A DNA stretch of 64,000 nucleotides. Source: Streptomyces macrolidinus (GTDB lineage Bacteria > Actinomycetota > Actinomycetes > Streptomycetales > Streptomycetaceae). Location of the stretch: contig NZ_JAMWMR010000009.1 of the NCBI RefSeq assembly GCF_023887685.1, positions 124,001 through 188,000 on the forward strand, read 5' to 3'. Below the pieces are notes generated by a model. That model was not told where the DNA came from. It worked only from the letters and a program-made list of their open reading frames with translations, and did not search any database. Positions 1 through 8,714 of the stretch are shown here, piece after piece. The first letter of the stretch is position 1, and each line of letters starts with the position of its first letter. The translations under genes and the position numbers were made by a program.

Positions 1-236
1 GCGCGCTCCAGCAGCAGTACCTCGGGGCCGCGGTCGCCCTCACCGAGCAGGATCAACACGGCCGACTGACGCCCCGAGCCGTTCTCCGGCGGCAGGAAGC
101 GGCTGAGCTGGAGCGGCTCCACGTCCGCCACGACCCGTACGACCGGGTCGAGCCAGCCGGGCAGGCCCTCCGTGCTCAACTGCAGCCGCCCGCTGCCCCG
201 GTCGCTCATGTGGTTCGTATCGCTCGCGTGCGTCAT
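1..236 (-). CDS. NUDIX hydrolase (CoA pyrophosphatase-like), N-terminal part
   Basis: The gene begins inside the window and runs off its left edge, so only about 78 N-terminal codons are present. They contain the stretch AVLILLGEGDRGPEVLLLER, which resembles the strand preceding the Nudix box in CoA diphosphatase-type hydrolases; the box itself lies outside. I chose the ATG at 236 because a GGGGGTGG ribosome site lies just upstream; an in-frame ATG at 209 has none. The position next to nth matches the NUDIX-nth neighbourhood of other actinobacteria. The exact substrate cannot be judged from this fragment. Confidence 0.65.
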   Translation of the reverse strand, partial: MTHASDTNHMSDRGSGRLQLSTEGLPGWLDPVVRVVADVEPLQLSRFLPPENGSGRQSAVLILLGEGDRGPEVLLLER

Positions 237-375
237 CGCCACCCCCGTTCTGCCGATCCCAACGCCCGCGGAACCGCGGATCGTTCCGAATGTCCCTCGT
301 GTGGGTGTCCTCGCCCGCTGCCCGTCACCGCCGGGAGGCGTCCGCCCGTACGCCGCGCGGTCCCCCGCCTCCGCC

Positions 376-1656
376 TCACCCGGCCCCCAGCGGCCGGGCC
401 GGGATGCCGCCCGCGTCGAGGTAGGCCCGCGGAGGCTTGAGGCGCTGGCCCGGGAAGCCGCCCTTCTCGTACTTCAGCAGCTTCTTCGCCTTCTCGGGGT
501 CCGTCTCGCCCTCGCCGTACGCCGGGCAGAGCGGGGCGATCGGGCAGGCGCCGCACGCCGGCTTGCGGGCGTGGCAGATACGGCGGCCATGGAAGATCAC
601 ATGATGCGACAGCATCGTCCAGTCGCTCTTGGGGAAGAGCGCGCCGACGGCCGCCTCGATCTTGTCCGGGTCGGTCTCGTCGGTCCACTGCCAGCGGCGG
701 ACGAGGCGCTGGAAGTGCGTGTCGACGGTGAGTCCCGGTCGGCCGAAGGCGTTGCCGAGCACCACGAAGGCGGTCTTGCGGCCGACGCCGGGCAGCGTGA
801 CGAGGTCCTCCAGACGGCCGGGGACCTCGCCGCCGAACTGCTCCACCAGGGCCTTGGAGAGCCCGATCACCGACCTGGTCTTGGCCCGGAAGAAGCCGGT
901 CGGGCGCAGGATCTCCTCGACCTCCTCCGGGTTGGCCGCGGCGAGGTCCTCGGGGGTCGGGTACCGGGCGAAGAGGCCCGGAGTGGTCTGGTTCACCCGC
1001 AGGTCGGTCGTCTGCGCGGACAGGACCGTCGCGACGATCAGCTCGAAGGGGTTCTCGAAGTCCAACTCCGGGTGGGCGTACGGGTACAGCTCGGCGAGTT
1101 CGCGGTTGATACGGCGGGCTCGGCGGACCAGTGCGGTACGGGACTCGTCCCTGAGGGGCTTGACCGTGACGGTCTTCGCCGGAGCGGCGCCCTTGACGGT
1201 GACCGTGGCGTCCGTGGCGACGGCCTCGACGGAGGCGGGCCTTCTCTTCGCAGCGGCCTTCTTGGGGGCGGTGGGCGTGGCCTTCTTGGCGGCGCCCTTC
1301 GTGGCCGCAGTCCCCTTCGCCGCGGTGGCCTTGGCCGCAGCCTTCTCCGCGACGGTCTTCTTCGCCGCGGTCTTCTTCGCGGGGGCCTTCTTCGCGGGGG
1401 CCTTCTTCGCGGGGGCCTTCTTCGCGGGGGCCGCGCTCCTCTCGGAGGCAGCCTTCTTCGCGACGACCTTCTCGGCGGCAGCCTTCTTGGCGGGGCTCTT
1501 CGCAGGGCGCTTCGTCACCGCTTCCCCAGAAGCCGCTTTCGTTCCCTTTGCCGGATTTCCACCACCGTCAGGCCCTCGTTCGCCCACAGCGGAATCGCGA
1601 CGTGCAACCACCCGTCCAGCTCCCTTGGCCTGTGCTCTCACCGGCGATTTGGACAC
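376..1656 (-). CDS. nth: Endonuclease III with a long lysine/alanine-rich N-terminal tail
   Basis: This base-excision-repair DNA glycosylase/AP lyase removes oxidised pyrimidines. The catalytic core spans residues ~175-390: the helix-hairpin-helix LPGVGRKTA carries the lyase Lys (K294), the catalytic Asp is D312 in TVDTHFQR, and C361-X6-C368-X2-C371-X5-C377 is the [4Fe-4S] site. Ahead of it are ~165 residues not found in E. coli Nth, rich in PAKK and AAKK repeats like histone H1 or the HupS tail, encoded partly by a 15-nt tandem repeat at 1372-1431. The start is a GTG preceded closely by a TAGGCT -10-like hexamer, so the message may be near-leaderless. An internal start would shorten the tail, but codon usage and frame stay open throughout it. 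Confidence 0.93.
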   Translation of the reverse strand: MSKSPVRAQAKGAGRVVARRDSAVGERGPDGGGNPAKGTKAASGEAVTKRPAKSPAKKAAAEKVVAKKAASERSAAPAKKAPAKKAPAKKAPAKKTAAKKTVAEKAAAKATAAKGTAATKGAAKKATPTAPKKAAAKRRPASVEAVATDATVTVKGAAPAKTVTVKPLRDESRTALVRRARRINRELAELYPYAHPELDFENPFELIVATVLSAQTTDLRVNQTTPGLFARYPTPEDLAAANPEEVEEILRPTGFFRAKTRSVIGLSKALVEQFGGEVPGRLEDLVTLPGVGRKTAFVVLGNAFGRPGLTVDTHFQRLVRRWQWTDETDPDKIEAAVGALFPKSDWTMLSHHVIFHGRRICHARKPACGACPIAPLCPAYGEGETDPEKAKKLLKYEKGGFPGQRLKPPRAYLDAGGIPARPLGAG

Positions 1657-1758
1657 CCGGCCAGCCTAAGGCCCGGCGCCGACATCCGCCCCGGACCGGC
1701 AAGATCAGCCCCCAATTGGCCCCCTGCTGCATCCCGCGGCGCACCCGTGCGGCATCCT

Positions 1759-1772
1759 TGTGACAGATCACA
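1759..1772. promoter_or_regulatory. Inverted repeat TGTGA-N4-TCACA upstream of crp
   Basis: TGTGACAGATCACA is a 5-bp perfect inverted repeat with a 4-nt spacer, about 90 nt upstream of the crp start and in the nth-crp divergent region. The half sites are those of the CRP family, but classical E. coli and reported Streptomyces Crp sites have wider spacing. It could be an autoregulatory Crp site, or a site for another CRP/FNR-type protein. Confidence 0.4.
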
Positions 1773-1862
1773 CTGTTTGGACCGTCCGGCAAAATGGGGA
1801 ACACGGACCCCTGGTACACGGGGGAGCAAGATCCCCTGAGCAGGTCGACAAGGAGAGAACTC

Positions 1863-2537
1863 GTGGACGACGTTCTGCGGCGCGCCCCGCTGTTCGCGGC
1901 GCTCGATGACGAGCAGGCCGCGGAGCTGCGCGCCTCCATGAGTGAGGTGACCCTCGCCCGCGGCGACTCGCTGTTCCACGAGGGCGACCCCGGTGACCGC
2001 CTCTACGTGGTCATGGACGGCAAGGTCAAGCTGCATCGCGCCTCGCCCGATGGCCGCGAGAACATGCTGGCGGTGCTCGGCCCCGGTGAGCTGATCGGCG
2101 AGCTGTCGCTGTTCGACCCGGGCCCGCGTACGGCGACGGCCACCGCGCTGACCGAGGTCAAGCTGCTGGGCCTGGGCCACGGCGACCTCCAGCCGTGGCT
2201 GAACGCCCGGCCCGAGGTGGCCGCCGCCCTGCTGCGCGCCGTCGCCCGGCGCCTGCGCAAGACCAACGACCAGATGTCCGACCTGGTCTTCTCGGACGTG
2301 CCCGGCCGTGTGGCCCGCGCACTGCTGGACCTCTCGCGGCGGTTCGGCGTGCAGTCCGAGGAAGGTATCCACGTGGTGCACGACCTCACGCAGGAGGAGC
2401 TGGCCCAGCTCGTCGGCGCCTCGCGCGAGACGGTCAACAAGGCCCTGGCGGACTTCGCCGGACGCGGATGGCTGCGCCTGGAGGCGCGCGCCGTGATCCT
2501 GCTGGACGTGGAGCGCCTGGCGAAGCGCTCGCGCTGA
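1863..2537 (+). CDS. crp: Crp/Fnr-family cAMP-receptor-type transcription factor
   Basis: This global regulator controls germination, development and secondary metabolism in Streptomyces. The 224-residue protein has a cyclic-nucleotide-binding beta-roll (residues ~1-115, with GELIGELSLFD and RTATATA matching the phosphate-binding cassette) and a C-terminal winged HTH (LTQEELAQLVGASRETVNKAL). I chose the GTG at 1863 because AAGGAGAG lies 7 nt upstream and the product then has the length I remember for S. coelicolor Crp; the frame is open further upstream to 1794. It is monocistronic and divergent from nth. A hairpin follows the stop. Confidence 0.96.
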   Translation: MDDVLRRAPLFAALDDEQAAELRASMSEVTLARGDSLFHEGDPGDRLYVVMDGKVKLHRASPDGRENMLAVLGPGELIGELSLFDPGPRTATATALTEVKLLGLGHGDLQPWLNARPEVAAALLRAVARRLRKTNDQMSDLVFSDVPGRVARALLDLSRRFGVQSEEGIHVVHDLTQEELAQLVGASRETVNKALADFAGRGWLRLEARAVILLDVERLAKRSR

Positions 2538-2562
2538 CGCGCGGTCCGCGCCTCACGACGAC

Positions 2563-2591
2563 GGGTCCCGTTCTCCGAGGAGACGGGGCCC
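2563..2591 (+). terminator. Rho-independent-type terminator of crp
   Basis: GGGTCCCGTTCTCC can pair with GGAGACGGGGCCC across a GA loop, with one bulge and one G-U pair, and TTT follows. It lies 25 nt after the crp stop. Confidence 0.65.
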
Positions 2592-2670
2592 TTTGCCGTT
2601 CGTCCCCGCGAGACGGGGCCCTTTGCCATTCGTCCCCGCTGAAGCACCGGAGTCCCCGCTGAAGCACCGG
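2581..2670 (+). repeat. Tandem 30-nt repeat overlapping the crp terminator
   Basis: A 30-nt unit beginning agacggggccctttgcc occurs at 2581-2610 and 2611-2640 with two differences. It is followed by gaagcaccgg at 2641 and again at 2661. The repeat duplicates the 3' arm of the terminator hairpin, so it probably arose by slippage. No gene is seen between 2592 and 2748. Confidence 0.7.
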
Positions 2671-2748
2671 ACGGGCGACGGGCCGAGTCCCCCCGACGGG
2701 GGCCGATATCCCCTCGCCTCCGCCACGATCCCCTGGCACAGTCGCCGC

Positions 2749-3600
2749 ATGGTCAGCGCGCCGCCGCACGACGGGCACAGGCAGGACAAGGGGCTCGACC
2801 CCCACGGGTACATCCGCCGCGAGGGCGCCCTCGGGCTCGTCCCTGACGCCTTCCGGCCCGTCGTCGACGCTGCTCGTACGCGGCTCTCCGACATCTTCGG
2901 GACGCGGATGAGCAGCGCGTACCTCTACGGATCGATTCCGCGCGGCACCGCGCGCGTGGGGCGCAGCGACCTCGATCTGCTGGTCGCCCTGCGCGAGGAG
3001 CCCACCGACACGGACCACGACGACGTCCGCGCCCTCGGGGACGCGCTCGACGCGGAGTTCCGGCAGATCGACGGCGTGGGGACGCTGCTGTTCAGCCGGG
3101 CGCGGCTGCTGAGCGAGCTGGAGACGTACGACCTGGGCTGGTTCGTGGCCTGCCTGTGCACGCCGCTGGCGGGCGAGGACCTCGCCGAGCGTCTGCCGCG
3201 CTACCGGCCCGACTCCCGCCTCGCGCGTGAGACGAACGGAGATCTCGCGCTGCACCTGGCGCGGTGGCGCACACGGATCCCCGAAGCGGTCACCGAGGAG
3301 GCCCGTCGCGTGCTCGTACGCGGCCTCTCCCACCATCTCGTCCGCACGGGCTTCACCCTTGTCATGCCGCGCTGGAACGGCTGGACCAGCGACCTGGCGA
3401 GGATGGCCGAGGTGTTCGCCGCGTACTACCCCGGACGAGCCGATCAGTTGCGCGCGGCGGCGGTCCTCGGCCGTGAGCCGCACGGCGCTCCTGCCGTCCT
3501 GTGGTTGTACGTCGACGATCTGGGCCCCTGGCTCGCCGACGAGTACGCGCGCGTGCACGGCGTCAAGGCACCGCGTCCCGTCACGCCACCGCGCCCCTGA
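2749..3600 (+). CDS. Nucleotidyltransferase-domain protein
   Basis: The N-terminal third has the pol-beta-type nucleotidyltransferase signature: YLYGSIPRGTARVGRSDLDLL, i.e. GS-X2-RG followed by SDLDL with two metal-binding Asp. The rest is helical and resembles the C-terminal region of aminoglycoside adenylyltransferase-like proteins. It may transfer an AMP to a small molecule or a protein; the substrate is unknown. The frame is open to 2593, but upstream codons are the terminator repeat translated, so I prefer the ATG at 2749 (283 residues). It converges on the next gene with a 14-nt gap. Confidence 0.75.
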   Translation: MVSAPPHDGHRQDKGLDPHGYIRREGALGLVPDAFRPVVDAARTRLSDIFGTRMSSAYLYGSIPRGTARVGRSDLDLLVALREEPTDTDHDDVRALGDALDAEFRQIDGVGTLLFSRARLLSELETYDLGWFVACLCTPLAGEDLAERLPRYRPDSRLARETNGDLALHLARWRTRIPEAVTEEARRVLVRGLSHHLVRTGFTLVMPRWNGWTSDLARMAEVFAAYYPGRADQLRAAAVLGREPHGAPAVLWLYVDDLGPWLADEYARVHGVKAPRPVTPPRP

Positions 3601-3614
3601 GCGCCGTCACGGGC

Positions 3615-4445
3615 TCAGACCAGCCCGTGTTCCCTCAGGTACTCCAACTGCGCCCGCACCGACAGCTCGGCCGCCGGCCACAGGGAGCGGTCCACGTCCG
3701 CGTACACATGGGCCACGACCTCGTCCGGGGCGCGATGGCCGCTCTCGACCGCCGTCTCCACCTGGGCGAGGCGATGGGCGCGATGGGCCAGGTAGTACTC
3801 GATGGCGCCCTGGGCGTCCTCCAGGACGGGCCCGTGGCCCGGGAGCACGGTGTGGACGCCGTCGTCGACGATGAGCGACCTGAGGCGGCGCAGGGAGTCC
3901 AGATAGTCCCCCAGGCGGCCGTCCGGGTGGGCCACGACGGTCGTACCGCGGCCCAGGACGGTGTCACCCGTCAGCACGGCCTGGTCGGCCGGGAGATGGA
4001 AGCAGAGGGAGTCCGCGGTGTGGCCGGGCGTCGGTACGACGCGCAGCTCCAGACCGCCGACGGTGACGACGTCGCCGTGGCCCAGCCCCTCGTCGCCGAG
4101 CCGGAGCGCCGGGTCGAGGGCGCGCACCTTGGTGTGCGTCAGTTCGGCGAACCGCGCGGCGCCCTCGGCGTGGTCGGCGTGGCCGTGCGTGAGCAGGGTG
4201 AGCGCGATCCGCTTGCCGGACCTCTCCGCCGTACCGATGACGTGGCGCAGGTGTCCCTCGTCGAGCGGGCCGGGGTCGATCACCACCGCCGTCTCGGACC
4301 CGGGCTCGGAGACGATCCACGTGTTGGTGCCGTCGAGGGTCATCGCCGACGCGTTGGGCGCGAGGACGTTGACCGCGCGCGCGGTCGCCGGACCCGAGAG
4401 CACCCCGCCGCGCGGCTGGCCGGGCAGGGCTGCGGCGTCCGTCAT
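3615..4445 (-). CDS. Metallo-beta-lactamase-fold hydrolase (LACTB2-like)
   Basis: This 276-residue enzyme has the zinc ligands of the fold: LTHGHADHAEGA (HXHXDH), PTPGHTADSLCF, LTGDTVLG and LPGHGP. A winged-helix-like C-terminal segment as in LACTB2/glyoxalase II relatives follows. It is expected to be a cytosolic hydrolase of thioesters or nucleic acids; the substrate is not known. The ATG at 4445 has GGAAGG about 9 nt upstream; the open frame to 4487 lacks a better site. It lies 25 nt after the NUDIX gene and is probably cotranscribed. The same family sits next to crp in mycobacteria. Confidence 0.88.
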   Translation of the reverse strand: MTDAAALPGQPRGGVLSGPATARAVNVLAPNASAMTLDGTNTWIVSEPGSETAVVIDPGPLDEGHLRHVIGTAERSGKRIALTLLTHGHADHAEGAARFAELTHTKVRALDPALRLGDEGLGHGDVVTVGGLELRVVPTPGHTADSLCFHLPADQAVLTGDTVLGRGTTVVAHPDGRLGDYLDSLRRLRSLIVDDGVHTVLPGHGPVLEDAQGAIEYYLAHRAHRLAQVETAVESGHRAPDEVVAHVYADVDRSLWPAAELSVRAQLEYLREHGLV

Positions 4446-4470
4446 GCGAAGGCACCTTCCGTCGCGTAGG

Positions 4471-5340
4471 TCATGCGGTCGCTCCACCCGTCGGGATGTG
4501 CTTGGTGAACTCGTCGTGGCCGGGCCAGGACAGCACGATCTCGCCGTTCTCCAGCCGGGCCTCGGCCAGAACGGGGGTCAGATCACGGCCGGGCGCGGCC
4601 TTCAGCGTGTCGGCGGCGCTCCCGTACGGGATCAACTGACGCAGGGTCGCGATGGTGGGCGGCATCATCAGCAGCTCGCCCCGGTCGTACGAGGCGGCGG
4701 CGTCGGCCGGGCGGATCCACACCGTACGGTCGGCCTCCGTCGAGGCATTGCGCGTGCGCTGCCCTTCGGGGAGGCCGGCCACGAAGAACCAGGTGTCGTA
4801 ACGGCGGCTCTCGAACTCCGGGGTGATCCAGCGTGTCCACGCGCCGAGCAGGTCGGAGCGCAGCACGAGCCCCCTGCGGTCGAGGAACTCGGCGAAGGAG
4901 AGGTCGCGCGCGACCAGCGCCGCGCGATCCGCCTCCCAGTCGTCGCCCGTGGTGTCGCCGACCACCGTCCGCGCGGTGGGCCCCGCGAGCAGGACGCCCG
5001 CCTCCTCGTACGTCTCCCGGACGGCGGCGCAGACGACGGCCTGCGCGGACCTCTCGTCGACGCCGAGGCGCCGCGCCCACCACGCGCGCGTGGGCCCCGC
5101 CCAGCCGATGGTCAGGTCGTCGTCACGGGGGTCCACCCCACCGCCCGGATACGCGTACGCGCCTCCGGCGAAGGCCATGGAGGCGCGTCTGCGCAGCATG
5201 TGGACGACGGGGGCGCCGTCGGTGTCCTTGAGGAGCATGACGGTGGCCGCGCGCTTCGGAGCGACCGGGGCGAGCGTGCCCTCCGCGAGCGCGCGGATCC
5301 GCTCTGGCCACTCCGGTGGAAACCACTGCCCATTCGCCAT
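4471..5340 (-). CDS. NUDIX hydrolase, NUDT19-like
   Basis: This 289-residue protein has a split Nudix box: YPGGGVDPRDDD, an insertion of ~30 residues, then AAVRETYEEAGVLL containing the REXXEEXG core. An insertion between the glycine loop and the catalytic helix is typical of the NUDT19 type, which cleaves CoA and related diphosphates. N-terminal VMLLKDTDGAPVVHMLRRR is the beta strand pairing with the substrate. It is probably first in an operon with the metallo-beta-lactamase gene. Substrate assignment is by family only. Confidence 0.88.
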   Translation of the reverse strand: MANGQWFPPEWPERIRALAEGTLAPVAPKRAATVMLLKDTDGAPVVHMLRRRASMAFAGGAYAYPGGGVDPRDDDLTIGWAGPTRAWWARRLGVDERSAQAVVCAAVRETYEEAGVLLAGPTARTVVGDTTGDDWEADRAALVARDLSFAEFLDRRGLVLRSDLLGAWTRWITPEFESRRYDTWFFVAGLPEGQRTRNASTEADRTVWIRPADAAASYDRGELLMMPPTIATLRQLIPYGSAADTLKAAPGRDLTPVLAEARLENGEIVLSWPGHDEFTKHIPTGGATA

Positions 5341-5433
5341 GGCCGGAGGCTATCCCGTAGGGAGCGAATGTTCGAGAGGTGGTGATCACCCGTGCCGAGA
5401 TCGCGAGCCGGCGCCCCGGCAGGCACCGTGCCC

Positions 5434-5901
5434 CTACGCCTCCGTCAGCTCCACCTGGATCTCGACCTCGACCGGCGCGTCCAGCGGAAGCACCGCCACC
5501 CCGACGGCGCTGCGGGCGTGCACGCCCTTGTCACCGAGGACCTCGGCCAGCAGCTCGCTGGCGCCGTTGATGACACCCGGCTGGCCCGTGAAGTCCGCGG
5601 CCGACGCGACGAAGCCCACGACCTTCACCACGCGCGCGATGCGATCCAGGTCGCCCGCAACCGACTTCACCGCGGCGAGCGCGTTCAGGGCACAGGTACG
5701 GGCCAGGTCCTTGGCCTCCTCGGCGGTGACCTCGGCGCCCACCTTGCCGATGGCCGAAAGCTTGCCGTCCACCATCGGCAGCTGGCCGGAGGTGTACACA
5801 TACGCTCCGGACCGCACGGCGGGCTGGTAGGCGGCGAGGGGCGGGACGACCTCCGGGAGCGTCAGGCCCAGTTCGGCCAGGCGGGACTCGACGGCGCTCA
5901 T
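5434..5901 (-). CDS. RidA-family (YjgF/YER057c/UK114) protein
   Basis: The protein has 155 residues, with the family pattern of AVRSGAYVYTSGQLPMVDG, CALNALAAVKSVAGD and PGVINGASELLAEVLGDKGVHARSAVGV. RidA proteins form trimers, and some hydrolyse reactive 2-aminoacrylate imines; this one lacks an obvious catalytic Arg in the last motif (it reads HARSAVGV), so I do not claim deaminase activity. The ATG overlaps the stop of the upstream DUF4177 gene as ATGA, indicating translational coupling. Confidence 0.88.
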   Translation of the reverse strand: MSAVESRLAELGLTLPEVVPPLAAYQPAVRSGAYVYTSGQLPMVDGKLSAIGKVGAEVTAEEAKDLARTCALNALAAVKSVAGDLDRIARVVKVVGFVASAADFTGQPGVINGASELLAEVLGDKGVHARSAVGVAVLPLDAPVEVEIQVELTEA

Positions 5902-6059
5902 GCCTGCTTCTCCCGCTTCAGGTAAGCCACCAGCTGTTCGGGGTTGTTCGGTCCGGGAACGACCTGGACGAGCTCCCAGCCGTCCTCGCCCCAGGTGTCC
6001 AGAATCTGCTTCGTGGCATGGACGAGCAGCGGCACAGTAGCGTATTCCCACTTGGTCAT
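5898..6059 (-). CDS. DUF4177-type small protein
   Basis: This 53-residue protein begins MTKWEYATVPLLVHATKQIL and contains DTWGEDGWELVQVVPGP, the WEY...GWELV pattern of DUF4177 proteins. The family's function is unknown. It is the first gene of a two-gene unit with ridA and overlaps it by 4 nt. A small homologue occupies the same position in the mycobacterial crp-whiB4 region (recalled, not searched). Confidence 0.85.
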   Translation of the reverse strand: MTKWEYATVPLLVHATKQILDTWGEDGWELVQVVPGPNNPEQLVAYLKREKQA

Positions 6060-6146
6060 GGGCCGACTGTAGCCCCTGCGGCGCACGGGTCGTACGGCCG
6101 ACCGTGCCCGCCGGTACGACGGGCCCGGGGCCGACCGCGAAGGCAG

Positions 6147-6155
6147 TTGTCCACA
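6147..6155 (+). promoter_or_regulatory. DnaA box in the arsA promoter region
   Basis: TTGTCCACA is a perfect match to the Streptomyces DnaA-box consensus. It lies 43 nt upstream of the first ArsA-type gene in the region divergent from DUF4177. One of five perfect copies in the window. Confidence 0.55.
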
Positions 6156-6198
6156 GCCTCCCGCGTGACCCGAGCGAGGACTGGTTAGGCTCGAAGGC

Positions 6199-7176
6199 GT
6201 GAGCAGGCTCCAGGTCGTCAGCGGCAAGGGCGGGACCGGAAAGACCACGGTCGCCGCGGCACTCGCGCTCGCCCTCGCGACCGAGGGCAAGCGCACTCTT
6301 CTGGTCGAGGTCGAGGGCAGACAAGGAATCGCACAACTCTTCGAGACGGAAGCGCTCCCGTACGAGGAGCGGAAGATCGCGGTGGCTCCGGGAGGCGGCG
6401 AGGTCTACGCACTGGCGATCGACCCCGAGCTGGCCCTGCTGGACTACCTCCAGATGTTCTACAAGCTGGGCACCGCGGGCCGGGCCCTGAAGAAGCTCGG
6501 CGCCATCGACTTCGCCACCACCATCGCGCCGGGCCTCAGGGACGTGCTCCTCACGGGCAAGGCGTGCGAGGCCGTCCGCAGGAAGGACAAGAGCGGCCGG
6601 TTCGCGTACGACTACGTGGTGATGGACGCACCCCCCACCGGACGCGTCACCCGCTTCCTGAACGTGAACGACGAGGTCGCCGGACTCGCCAAGATCGGCC
6701 CGATACACAATCAGGCGCAGGCCGTGATGCGGGTGCTCAAGTCCCCGGCGACGGCGGTGCATCTGGTGACGCTCCTGGAGGAGATGCCCGTTCAGGAGAC
6801 CGTGGACGGGATCGCCGAACTGCGCTCCGCGGGGCTGCCGGTGGGTCGGGTCATCGTGAACATGGTGCGTCCCACGGTCCTGGACCAGGCGGAGCTGGAG
6901 TTCGCGCACACCGCGCCCCCGTCGTCCATCGCCGCGTCCCTGTCGGGCGCCGGGCTCGGCGGCGCGGGCCGCGGCGAACTCGCGGAGCGGCTGGTGGCCC
7001 CGCTGCTGCGGCAGGCCGACGAGTACGCGGAGCGGTTCGCCCTGGAGCGCGAACAGCGTGCTGTCCTCACGGAGTTGGACCTTCCGCTGCACGAACTGCC
7101 GCTGCTCGCCGAGGGGATGGACCTGGCGGGCCTGTACGAACTGGCCACGGAACTGCGTCAGCAAGGGATCTCATGA
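6199..7176 (+). CDS. ArsA/GET3-family ATPase, first of two
   Basis: This 325-residue P-loop ATPase of the SIMIBI class has Walker A VSGKGGTGKTTVAAALA with the signature deviant Lys, a switch region VVMDAPPTGRVTRFLN, and a C-terminal helical part. It lacks the second tandem ATPase half of arsenite-pump ArsA and has no arsenic genes around it. It is probably one half of a heterodimer with the next gene, which overlaps it by 4 nt (ATGA). The pair is conserved next to whiB4/wblA across actinobacteria, where a role in redox homeostasis has been proposed. The GTG start has an AAGG close upstream. Confidence 0.9.
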   Translation: MSRLQVVSGKGGTGKTTVAAALALALATEGKRTLLVEVEGRQGIAQLFETEALPYEERKIAVAPGGGEVYALAIDPELALLDYLQMFYKLGTAGRALKKLGAIDFATTIAPGLRDVLLTGKACEAVRRKDKSGRFAYDYVVMDAPPTGRVTRFLNVNDEVAGLAKIGPIHNQAQAVMRVLKSPATAVHLVTLLEEMPVQETVDGIAELRSAGLPVGRVIVNMVRPTVLDQAELEFAHTAPPSSIAASLSGAGLGGAGRGELAERLVAPLLRQADEYAERFALEREQRAVLTELDLPLHELPLLAEGMDLAGLYELATELRQQGIS

Positions 7177-8606
7177 ACTCGGACCCGGCCGCCACGCACG
7201 ACGACACGGCCTTCGCACCCGATACGACCCCTCACCCTGCCACGGCGCCCCCGCACGCGTTGGCCCCCGTACGCCTCCTGGAGGTCGACCCCCTCCTCGA
7301 CGACCCGAAGACCCGCATCATCGTGTGCTGCGGCTCCGGCGGCGTCGGCAAGACGACCACCGCCGCGGCCCTCGGCCTGCGCGCGGCCGAGCGCGGCCGG
7401 AAGGTGGTCGTCCTCACGATCGACCCGGCCCGTCGGCTCGCCCAGTCGATGGGCATCGACGCGCTCGACAACACCCCGCGGCGCGTGAAGGGCATCGAGG
7501 AGACGGCGGGCGGCGAACTGCACGCCATGATGCTCGACATGAAGCGCACGTTCGACGAGATCGTCGAGGCGCACGCGGACCGCGAGCGCGCGGCGGCCAT
7601 CCTGAGCAACCCCTTCTACCAGTCGCTCTCGGCGGGCTTCGCGGGCACGCAGGAGTACATGGCGATGGAGAAGCTCGGGCAACTGCGCGCGCGGGACGAG
7701 TGGGACCTCATCGTCGTCGACACACCGCCCTCGCGCTCGGCGCTGGACTTCCTCGACGCCCCCAAGCGGCTCGGGTCCTTCCTGGACGGCAAGCTCATCC
7801 GCGTCCTGATGGCCCCGGCGAAGGTGGGCGGACGCGCGGGGATGAAGTTCCTGAACGTCGGGATGTCGATGATGACGGGCGCTCTCGGGAAGCTGCTCGG
7901 GGGCCAACTCCTGAAGGACGTCCAGACGTTCGTGGCCGCGATGGACACGATGTTCGGCGGCTTCCGTACGCGCGCGGACGCCACCTACAAGCTGTTGCAG
8001 GCGCCCGGTACGGCGTTCTTGGTGGTGGCGGCCCCGGAGCGGGACGCGCTGCGCGAGGCCGCGTACTTCGTGGAACGCCTGGCCGCCGAGGACATGCCGC
8101 TGGCCGGTCTGGTGCTCAACCGGGTGCACAGCAGCGGCGCGGCCCAGTTGTCGTCCGAGCGGGCGCTCGCGGCGGCGGAAAATCTTGAAGAGGCTCGCAT
8201 TGTGGATCAGGAGGGCGGGAAAGCTGGACTTCGTAACTCTCCTGACACGTACGGCAGTTCAGAATCGTCACCATCCGAGGATTCCGTTCCCGCAGAGTCC
8301 GTTCCCGCAGAGTCCGTTCCCGCGGAGTCCGTTCCCGACGAAGGCTCCCCCGCCGCCGCGGACATGGACCCAAGCGCCCGGCACATCACCGCGGGCCTGT
8401 TGAGGCTGCACGCCGAGCGCATGCGCCTGCTCTTCCGTGAGCAGCGCACCCGGGACCGCTTCACCGCGCTCCACCCCGAGGTGGCGGTGGCGGAAGTCGG
8501 AGCGCTGCCCGGTGACGTCCACGATCTCGTGGGACTGCGGGACATCGGGGACCGGCTCGCGGCCAACTGGCCTGAGCCTGCCGAGGAGTACGACGCGCAC
8601 GCGTGA
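7173..8606 (+). CDS. ArsA/GET3-family ATPase, second of two, with a low-complexity insert
   Basis: This 477-residue protein has Walker A CCGSGGVGKTTTAAALGL, LTIDPARRLAQSMG, VVDTPPSRSALDFLDAP (switch II) and LVLNRVH. Residues ~335-410 are an insert, ending in four SVPAE/SVPDE units encoded by a 15-nt tandem repeat, before the core resumes at DPSARHITAGLLRLH. Relatives are usually ~380-400 residues without it. It is translationally coupled to the preceding gene. With that gene and wblA it forms a conserved block; the client is unknown. Confidence 0.9.
   Translation: MNSDPAATHDDTAFAPDTTPHPATAPPHALAPVRLLEVDPLLDDPKTRIIVCCGSGGVGKTTTAAALGLRAAERGRKVVVLTIDPARRLAQSMGIDALDNTPRRVKGIEETAGGELHAMMLDMKRTFDEIVEAHADRERAAAILSNPFYQSLSAGFAGTQEYMAMEKLGQLRARDEWDLIVVDTPPSRSALDFLDAPKRLGSFLDGKLIRVLMAPAKVGGRAGMKFLNVGMSMMTGALGKLLGGQLLKDVQTFVAAMDTMFGGFRTRADATYKLLQAPGTAFLVVAAPERDALREAAYFVERLAAEDMPLAGLVLNRVHSSGAAQLSSERALAAAENLEEARIVDQEGGKAGLRNSPDTYGSSESSPSEDSVPAESVPAESVPAESVPDEGSPAAADMDPSARHITAGLLRLHAERMRLLFREQRTRDRFTALHPEVAVAEVGALPGDVHDLVGLRDIGDRLAANWPEPAEEYDAHA
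8283..8340 (+). repeat. In-frame 15-nt tandem repeat in the second ArsA gene
   Basis: The unit tccgttcccgcagag is repeated almost four times, encoding Ser-Val-Pro-Ala-Glu. It is a multiple of three, so copy-number change would keep the frame. Confidence 0.85.
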
Positions 8607-8714
8607 GGGGTGGGGTGAAGTCGCCTGCCTGGACGACTCATCCGTCCTGACGGCCGCCCTGACAGCCGCGCTCGTCGGCGGCGAACAGCCGTACCCGGTA
8701 CCAGCGGACCGTCT

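Noticed and set aside
6199..8606. Arsenite efflux operon
   Set aside because: No ArsB, ArsR or arsenate reductase is nearby; the ATPases are the wblA-linked type.
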